Notes under the pieces: generated by a model
Told to the model about the DNA's origin: nothing
What the model saw: only the letters and a program-made list of their open reading frames with translations
Database searches by the model: none
Shown: one piece after another, positions 57,025 to 64,000 of the stretch
Layout: every line of letters begins with the position of its first letter
How positions within the stretch are numbered: the stretch's first letter is position 1
Translations under genes and position numbers: made by a program
Assembly: GCF_003833015.1 (NCBI RefSeq)
Contig: NZ_RJLQ01000019.1
Location: 40,583-104,582, forward strand
Reading direction: 5' to 3'
DNA: 64,000 bases
DNA from: Clostridium sp. E02
Lineage (GTDB): Bacteria; Bacillota; Clostridia; Lachnospirales; Lachnospiraceae

Positions 57025-58224
57025 ATGTACTGTGTAAAAAAAATTAATGAAGATTTGTTCTGGGTAGGCGGAAGTGATCGCCGTCTCGCCCTGTTCGAAA
57101 ATGCTTACCCCATACCAAAGGGGATTTCTTATAATTCATATGTACTGCTAGATGATAAAACTGTATTATTTGATACGGTTGACCGTGCCATCACCGACCA
57201 GTTTATAGAAAACGTAGAAGCTGTTTTAGATGGTCGTAAATTAGACTATATTGTAGTCAATCATATGGAGCCGGATCACTGCGCTACCTTAGGAGATATG
57301 TTAAGCAGATATCCCGATGTTCGAATTGTCTGCAATGCAAAGACCGTCCCCATCATCAATCAGTTTTACGAATTCAACATTGAAGATCGAACCACGGTTA
57401 TAAAAGAAGGGGATACCTTAAACACTGGAAAGCATACGTTTACTTTTTACATGGCTCCTATGGTACACTGGCCTGAAGTTATGGTCACCTACGATCAGAC
57501 AGATAAAGTTCTATTTTCTGCCGATGCTTTTGGTACCTTTGGTGCGATGAATGGGAATCTGTTTGCCGATGAAGTAAAGTTTGAACGGGAATGGCTTGAC
57601 GAATCCAGACGATACTACTCAAACATCGTAGGCAAGTACGGTGCCAATACGCAGGCGTTGTTAAAGAAGATAACCGCTCTGGACATTGAGACACTCTGCC
57701 CCCTTCATGGACCAGTTTGGCGTTCTGATATCTGCTGGTATGTGGACAAGTATCGTACCTGGAGCAGTTATAAACCAGAAGAGAAAGCAGTGATGATTGC
57801 TTATGGATCGATCTATGGCAACACAGAAAACGCTGCCAATATTTTAGCATCCCTTTTGGCCGATCGTGGAGTGAAAAACATTGTGATGTATGATACATCC
57901 GTGACTCATCCATCCATTCTTATTTCAGAAGCGTTCCGTTGCAGTCATCTGGTATTTGCCTCTGCCACCTATAACGCAGGTATCTTTGGTAGTATGGAGC
58001 ACTTGCTTATGGATATGAAATCTCATAACATTCAAAACCGTACCGTTGCCTTGATTGAGAATGGTACCTGGGGTGTTATGGCAGGTAAGAAGATGACCGA
58101 AATTGTATCCGGCATGAAGAATATGACGATTCTTGATCAGATCGTAACCGTAAAATCTTCTGTAAAAGAGGATCAGTTGGCTGAAATCGGCGCTTTGGCG
58201 AATGCGATTGTAGCAACTTTTTAA
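57025..58224 (+). CDS. A-type flavodiiron protein (oxygen/NO reductase)
   Basis: The 399-residue protein has an N-terminal metallo-beta-lactamase-like diiron domain with ligands HMEPDH (His80, Glu82, Asp84, His85), MVHWPEVMVTYD, SADAFGTFG and CPLHGPVW, then a flavodoxin domain (about 253-399, AYGSIYGNTENAANILASLL and ASATYNAGIFGSMEHLL). It reduces O2 or NO to protect anaerobes. There is no rubredoxin fusion. It has a TATAAT at about 57000 and its own terminator. Confidence 0.95.
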   Translation: MYCVKKINEDLFWVGGSDRRLALFENAYPIPKGISYNSYVLLDDKTVLFDTVDRAITDQFIENVEAVLDGRKLDYIVVNHMEPDHCATLGDMLSRYPDVRIVCNAKTVPIINQFYEFNIEDRTTVIKEGDTLNTGKHTFTFYMAPMVHWPEVMVTYDQTDKVLFSADAFGTFGAMNGNLFADEVKFEREWLDESRRYYSNIVGKYGANTQALLKKITALDIETLCPLHGPVWRSDICWYVDKYRTWSSYKPEEKAVMIAYGSIYGNTENAANILASLLADRGVKNIVMYDTSVTHPSILISEAFRCSHLVFASATYNAGIFGSMEHLLMDMKSHNIQNRTVALIENGTWGVMAGKKMTEIVSGMKNMTILDQIVTVKSSVKEDQLAEIGALANAIVATF

Positions 58225-58241
58225 TTCTATTTCATTCCGAT

Positions 58242-58293
58242 AAAAAGCTCCGTCAGGTACAGACCGTTAGGTCTGATTCTGACGGAGCTTTTT
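58242..58293. terminator. Bidirectional terminator
   Basis: AAAAAGCTCCGTCAG and CTGACGGAGCTTTTT are perfect arms with a further inner hairpin (CAGACC/GGTCTG). It overlaps the stop codon of the MFS gene on the other strand. Confidence 0.92.
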
Positions 58294-59479
58294 ACTGTTT
58301 CTTCCCTGACATAAATTTCAGTGCCAGCAGAAATGCCAGTCCAAAGAATCCAGCTGCAAATACAAAAGGAGCACGGGCATTCCATTCAAAAATAATTCCA
58401 GCTATCATCGCTCCAGCAATGCTCCCAAGAGACTTGGAACCATTATAAAATCCCATAATCAGATTCTGTTTTTCTTTCTCTGACTTTTGAGCAATGGAAT
58501 CCTGAATCAAAGGTATGCTCACAGAATTAGCAGAATACAAAAGAACACCCCCGAATAAAAATCCAGCGGTATGATTTAAGAAAACCAGTGCTCCGCACAG
58601 CAAACCGGAGATTCCGTTTAACACAATCGTAGCTTTCTGGGATTGTTTCCTACGGATAATGGCAAAACACAAGGTCACATTAGAGAGAAATGCAATCAGT
58701 CCAACGACTGCCTTGACCAGACCATTATAGGACGAACCTAACTGTAGTTCTGCTTTTAAAAAATAGTTAAAAGACTGGTCGAACGCAGTCTGCCCAATAA
58801 ACATAAAGATACAAATCCCAAAGAAACCGGCAAATGACACGGTCATAAAAGAACGGCTGGCTAAAAAAGCTCGAAAGGGATTGGATTGAATTACAAGCTG
58901 TTTTAATGTCACTTGATTTCGTTTTCTTGGGTGTTCTTCTTTGCATACCAGCAGGAATAAAAAACCGGAGGTGATTAGAACCACCGCCTGTAGTATAAAA
59001 ACAAAAAGTATAGATACTTCACCAAGAACCCCTCCGATTAAGTATCCAAAGGCACCAAAAACACTCTGGATGGTCGCATTGACCATCAGATACTGGCTTC
59101 TTACAGATTCGTCAGATTCTCCTATTATATAAGTGAGAAACGATACAAAAATCCCTCCAGCAAACACACCGGCACAAAGACGAGCCATTAGTATCGCCGG
59201 CTCTGTTACGGCAACCGCAAACCCCAGTTGAGAGATCCCATAGCCAATACAGCAAATAAACATGATATAACGCGCTTCTACCGTATCATTTAACTTTCCC
59301 CAAAAGGGGGAAAATAAAAAATTAGTTGCCATCATAGCAGCAAATGCTGCACCAAACATATAGTCATGAAGTCCCAGATTTTTTATCAAAGCCGGAGTTA
59401 CCGGGTGAGCAAAATTAGCACCCAGACAAAAAATTGCCATAGCGGTAAAAAACAACCAAAATCTGATTTTACGAGTCAT
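58292..59479 (-). CDS. Major facilitator superfamily transporter
   Basis: The 395-residue protein has twelve hydrophobic helices. Family motifs include the loop FSPFWGKLNDTVEARYIM between helices 2 and 3, and a middle loop rich in Lys/Arg (CKEEHPRKRNQVTLKQ). Substrate unknown. It follows the NIF3 gene by 78 bases with no terminator seen, so it may be the end of the sucrose operon. Confidence 0.85.
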   Translation of the reverse strand: MTRKIRFWLFFTAMAIFCLGANFAHPVTPALIKNLGLHDYMFGAAFAAMMATNFLFSPFWGKLNDTVEARYIMFICCIGYGISQLGFAVAVTEPAILMARLCAGVFAGGIFVSFLTYIIGESDESVRSQYLMVNATIQSVFGAFGYLIGGVLGEVSILFVFILQAVVLITSGFLFLLVCKEEHPRKRNQVTLKQLVIQSNPFRAFLASRSFMTVSFAGFFGICIFMFIGQTAFDQSFNYFLKAELQLGSSYNGLVKAVVGLIAFLSNVTLCFAIIRRKQSQKATIVLNGISGLLCGALVFLNHTAGFLFGGVLLYSANSVSIPLIQDSIAQKSEKEKQNLIMGFYNGSKSLGSIAGAMIAGIIFEWNARAPFVFAAGFFGLAFLLALKFMSGKKQ

Positions 59480-59557
59480 TTAAGTTCCCTTCTTTCGTCA
59501 CAAACCCTAATCCGTAATATCATACCATGGTCTTATCCACATGGCAACCTCCTGTAG

Positions 59558-60412
59558 TTACAGTGTTTCTCCTATTACATAGTCAAAAGGCTCTTTTGCA
59601 TCCACAAAAAGAATTTCCTCTTCTGGCAGCAATTTTTGCAACCAGCCAACTAGATGTTTCATTCCAGACTCCTCGCTACGCTCATGCCCAATGATAATCA
59701 TAGAGCGGTTAAACCCAAGCAACATGGCATCCCGAATGTAGGCGCTTAATGTCCATTCCGTAATATCCCCACAGATTACCGTATCTAAATTCTCTTTGTG
59801 TACCAGTTCCATGGTATTTCTCTCATCACCAAGCCCCAGGCTGCCACCGCCTACCAAAACACCAATCCGCTTACATACCGCATTGGAATTTCCTATGACT
59901 CTTACTCCCTTTACCTCTAAGGAATCTCTCACCTGACAAACCAATTCATTTAAATTGGTTTCCGGAATCTCATAGCATACGGGAGCAGTAAGAAGGGGGT
60001 TTTTTCCGGTATTTCCTGCCTGCTGCCTAGTGTGATATGATTTCCATCCCATATCTTCATCAAAGCCCTGATAAATCATATCTTCTGGTACGGAATGCAT
60101 ATAATCATGAAACCTCCAGATCACAAGACCATTCTCTTCAATCAGACGCTTTTTCAACTGATAGACCGGATCTTTTAACAACCAGTCTTTTCGATCTCTT
60201 CCGTTGAACCAGGTTGGTTCATGCGTGATGATAAAATTGGCACCAAGCTGTATCGCTTCCCGGATTACTTCTACCGTTGCCATAAAAGTGGAGACAATTT
60301 TAGTCGCTTCCTGTTCTGGATCTCCTATAATTACCTGATCCACGGTTCTCTCTTGATCTAGAATTACCCCTGTTTCTTTGATGATACAGTCAATAACTTG
60401 TTGTATTTTCAT
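59558..60412 (-). CDS. NIF3-like dinuclear metal-centre protein
   Basis: The 284-residue NIF3-family protein has the metal-binding block FIITHEPTWFNGRD and a C-terminal HERSEESGMKHL. Such proteins form hexamers and bind two metal ions; the biological function is not settled. It lies 11 bases after the sucrose PTS gene on the same strand, an unusual partner. ATG preceded by a weak site. Confidence 0.87.
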   Translation of the reverse strand: MKIQQVIDCIIKETGVILDQERTVDQVIIGDPEQEATKIVSTFMATVEVIREAIQLGANFIITHEPTWFNGRDRKDWLLKDPVYQLKKRLIEENGLVIWRFHDYMHSVPEDMIYQGFDEDMGWKSYHTRQQAGNTGKNPLLTAPVCYEIPETNLNELVCQVRDSLEVKGVRVIGNSNAVCKRIGVLVGGGSLGLGDERNTMELVHKENLDTVICGDITEWTLSAYIRDAMLLGFNRSMIIIGHERSEESGMKHLVGWLQKLLPEEEILFVDAKEPFDYVIGETL

Positions 60413-60423
60413 ATTATATCTCC

Positions 60424-62250
<1,827 letters not shown>

Positions 62251-63723
62251 TTATGCTAGATTCCATTTTTCAATCGTCGCATCTACCATACCTTCTCTTA
62301 CTATTATTTCAGTATCTTTACTTCTATCTTCTGGAAAAATTCTCAAGGAAAAACAAATCTCTCCTTGATTTAGAAACACCTCAAGTGATGATTCGTCTGA
62401 AAAAATGCGAATCTGATTTAGCTCCTCATTTAGATAAGCATATCGTTCAAACCCATATTCTGTTGCAAATTGTTTTCCTGAATCTCTGCGATTGATGCGA
62501 AAACATCTGTCTTTTTTGTTATAGATAAGAATTGTCTTTTCTTTCTTACTCTTCCTAATCTGCAACTCAAAAGATTCTGCATTCAGGCTGTGAATCTCAA
62601 TGAGCATTTCATAACATGTGCCAGATAATTGAAGATCTTTTACTGTCTGATTCTCGATCGTAATCCTGCGGACAACTGAGTCTTTTCTTAACAATTCCAG
62701 CTCTCGCACTGGGTTTTGCCTGATCCGTCCATCCGTTACAGTGAGTTCTCTTGGAACGGTCATGCAGTGAGCCCAATCATACGTATCCGTCGGATACTCT
62801 ACCTCCGGAACCCCAAGCCAGCCAAATAAGATCCGCCGGTCTTTCGGTGCCTTAAATGTCTGCGGTGCATAAAAATCAAATCCGTAATCCAGCTTAATAA
62901 AGGTATCTCCCCCAAACGTTAACTCACTAAGGTCGATGGGGTCTGAAATTAAGTAACCCGATTCATAGATATTAGACTGAAAAGGATCTTCGGTCTCAAT
63001 CCCCTGTGGACAAAGAAGGAGTACCCCATATTCTCCTAGCTGAAAATAATCCGGACATTCCCACATATACGCAGATGAATTCCATGGTAAATATAGTTCT
63101 CCCTGATAACTCCACTGTTCTAAATCCTTACTTTGATAAATAAGCGCCGTTCCTTCTTTGGAATCTTTCTGTGCCCCTACTATCATATAAAATAAATTCT
63201 TTTCTTGAAAGACTTTTGGATCACGAAAATGTTCTGTGATTCCAGCCGGTGGCTTTGCTATGATCGGAGCTTCATTCTTAACAATGGTTCCGTTCTTATC
63301 CATCTTTGCCAGACACTGGGTTGAATACCGCTTCCAACCTTCATCCCGATGATTTCCAGTAAAAAACAGATACAACTCTTCCCCATTTATAAAGCTGCTT
63401 CCTGAATAGACCCCATGACTGTCATAGATGTGATCCGGAGCCAGTCCAATTCCCAAATCTTCCCAGTTAACCAAATCTTTTGATCGGAGATGATACCAGT
63501 ATTTGATCCCGTGTACTGGACCCAGAGGAAACCACTGATAAAAAAGATGATACCACCCCTCATAATAGGCCAATCCGTTTGGATCATTTAAAAGACCAGT
63601 GTTTGGCTGAATGTGATACCTTTGTCTCCATGGTCCAGACTTCACCTGTTCCACTAGGTTTAAGTACGATTCCTGCGAGATCTCATCCAGTTTCCGATAG
63701 CGTTTTTCCTTGGTCCACTCCAT
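62251..63723 (-). CDS. scrB: Sucrose-6-phosphate hydrolase (GH32)
   Basis: The 490-residue GH32 enzyme has the nucleophile block NTGLLNDPNGLAYY, the stabilising Asp in EHFRDPKVF and acid/base in WECPDYFQL, followed by the beta-sandwich (SSLEVFLNQGEICFSLRIFP). It splits sucrose 6-phosphate made by the PTS. No signal peptide. GGGGG precedes the ATG; it is first in the operon, and 18 bases separate it from the PTS gene. Confidence 0.96.
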   Translation of the reverse strand: MEWTKEKRYRKLDEISQESYLNLVEQVKSGPWRQRYHIQPNTGLLNDPNGLAYYEGWYHLFYQWFPLGPVHGIKYWYHLRSKDLVNWEDLGIGLAPDHIYDSHGVYSGSSFINGEELYLFFTGNHRDEGWKRYSTQCLAKMDKNGTIVKNEAPIIAKPPAGITEHFRDPKVFQEKNLFYMIVGAQKDSKEGTALIYQSKDLEQWSYQGELYLPWNSSAYMWECPDYFQLGEYGVLLLCPQGIETEDPFQSNIYESGYLISDPIDLSELTFGGDTFIKLDYGFDFYAPQTFKAPKDRRILFGWLGVPEVEYPTDTYDWAHCMTVPRELTVTDGRIRQNPVRELELLRKDSVVRRITIENQTVKDLQLSGTCYEMLIEIHSLNAESFELQIRKSKKEKTILIYNKKDRCFRINRRDSGKQFATEYGFERYAYLNEELNQIRIFSDESSLEVFLNQGEICFSLRIFPEDRSKDTEIIVREGMVDATIEKWNLA

Positions 63724-63737
63724 GATAACCCCCTTTC

Positions 63738-63845
63738 TGGAACCGGTTCCATTTTACTTTGAAATAATAGGGACCGATTGCCTTGAGTGAATTGGAACCG
63801 GTTCCCATATGAAATAATTTTACTTCTTTTCAGTTATTTTGTCAA
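63738..63845 (-). promoter_or_regulatory. Sucrose operon promoter with LacI-type operators
   Basis: TTGACA (63840-63845), 17 bases, TAAAAT (63817-63822) on the minus strand. Operator 1 TGGAACCGGTTCCA (63738-63751) and operator 2 TGGAACCGGTTCCC (63793-63806), with centres 55 bases apart. A weaker version GGGACCGATTGCC lies at 63770-63782. A LacI-type repressor (SacR/ScrR) is expected, but its gene is outside the window. Confidence 0.85.
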
Positions 63846-63889
63846 CACTAAAACGTTCAATCAAACGATAAGGTATGATTCATTTATGA

Positions 63890-64000
63890 TAATGTCCTAG
63901 TGTATCACAAATGATTATGTCCCAATTAGTAGTTCATATATTATAATAGAACCTCATGACTTAGAAATGAGGTGGACACAATCAGAAAGGTATTACTAAC
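63890..64000 (+). mobile_element. Possible left end of an insertion sequence (partial)
   Basis: A repeated TATGTCCC/AATGTCCT style sequence (63890-63930) precedes a TATAAT promoter and a reading frame that begins about 63972 (GTGGACACAATC) and runs off the end, reading VDTIRKVLLT. The stretch RKVLLT resembles the start of ISNCY/IS1202-type transposases as I remember them. Only ten codons are visible, so this is tentative. Confidence 0.3.

Overview
The window reads as a contiguous chromosomal segment of a low-GC, Gram-positive, anaerobic, endospore-forming Firmicute, most likely a member of the Lachnospiraceae or a close Clostridia relative. The signs are AddAB instead of RecBCD, a CIRCE-controlled groESL, a GerA/SpoVAF germination protein behind a sigma-G-like promoter, a flavodiiron protein, FeoAB with its Cys-rich partner, an oxidoreductase-cmk-ispH-S1 cluster, PRD-type PTS regulation, and AGGAGG-type ribosome binding sites throughout. 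No rRNA, tRNA, CRISPR array or prophage was seen. The only hint of a mobile element is at the extreme right edge.

Layout. 1-6665: addA (cut by the left edge) and addB. 6850-11293: a small FMN_bind-like membrane protein, a yybP-ykoY (Mn2+) riboswitch with terminator ahead of a CaCA cation exchanger, a YitT-family protein preceded by an unassigned structured leader RNA, and the germination protein. 11334-16992: guaB, a small membrane protein, groEL/groES, an acidic membrane-anchored protein, and bioY under a BirA-type operator. 17101-24736: the rhamnose genes rhaBMAD, an AraC regulator, a MORN-repeat protein and a MocR regulator. 24841-30316: glnS and two chemoreceptors. 30410-34643: two L,D-transpeptidases flanking an unknown protein. 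34739-38162: the iron operon feoA-feoA-feoB-Cys-rich peptide plus a divergent Fur.

38362-44572: a GH2 glycosidase with a lactose/cellobiose-type PTS and its PRD regulator. 44761-50785: an M13 metalloprotease, then the operon HI0933-type oxidoreductase, cmk, ispH, S1. 50852-56839: a two-domain PPK2 kinase, a ferredoxin-type aldo/keto reductase, aspartokinase, a DUF523 protein, and a ClpP translationally coupled to a small AraC regulator. 57025-63723: a flavodiiron protein, an MFS transporter, a NIF3 protein, and the sucrose PTS and sucrose-6-phosphate hydrolase under LacI-type operators.

The genes form three sugar modules (rhamnose, beta-glycoside, sucrose), an iron/manganese homeostasis layer and a core housekeeping layer. 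I did not find a clearly new multi-gene system. The most promising unexplained items are the structured leader before yitT, a half-site placed identically in two promoters of the PRD/PTS locus, the AraC-ClpP pair, the paired L,D-transpeptidases with an unknown protein between them, and the Fur-like regulator lacking usual metal ligands next to dual iron operators. Many start codons were moved downstream of the longest reading frame because the first ATG lies inside the Shine-Dalgarno sequence.
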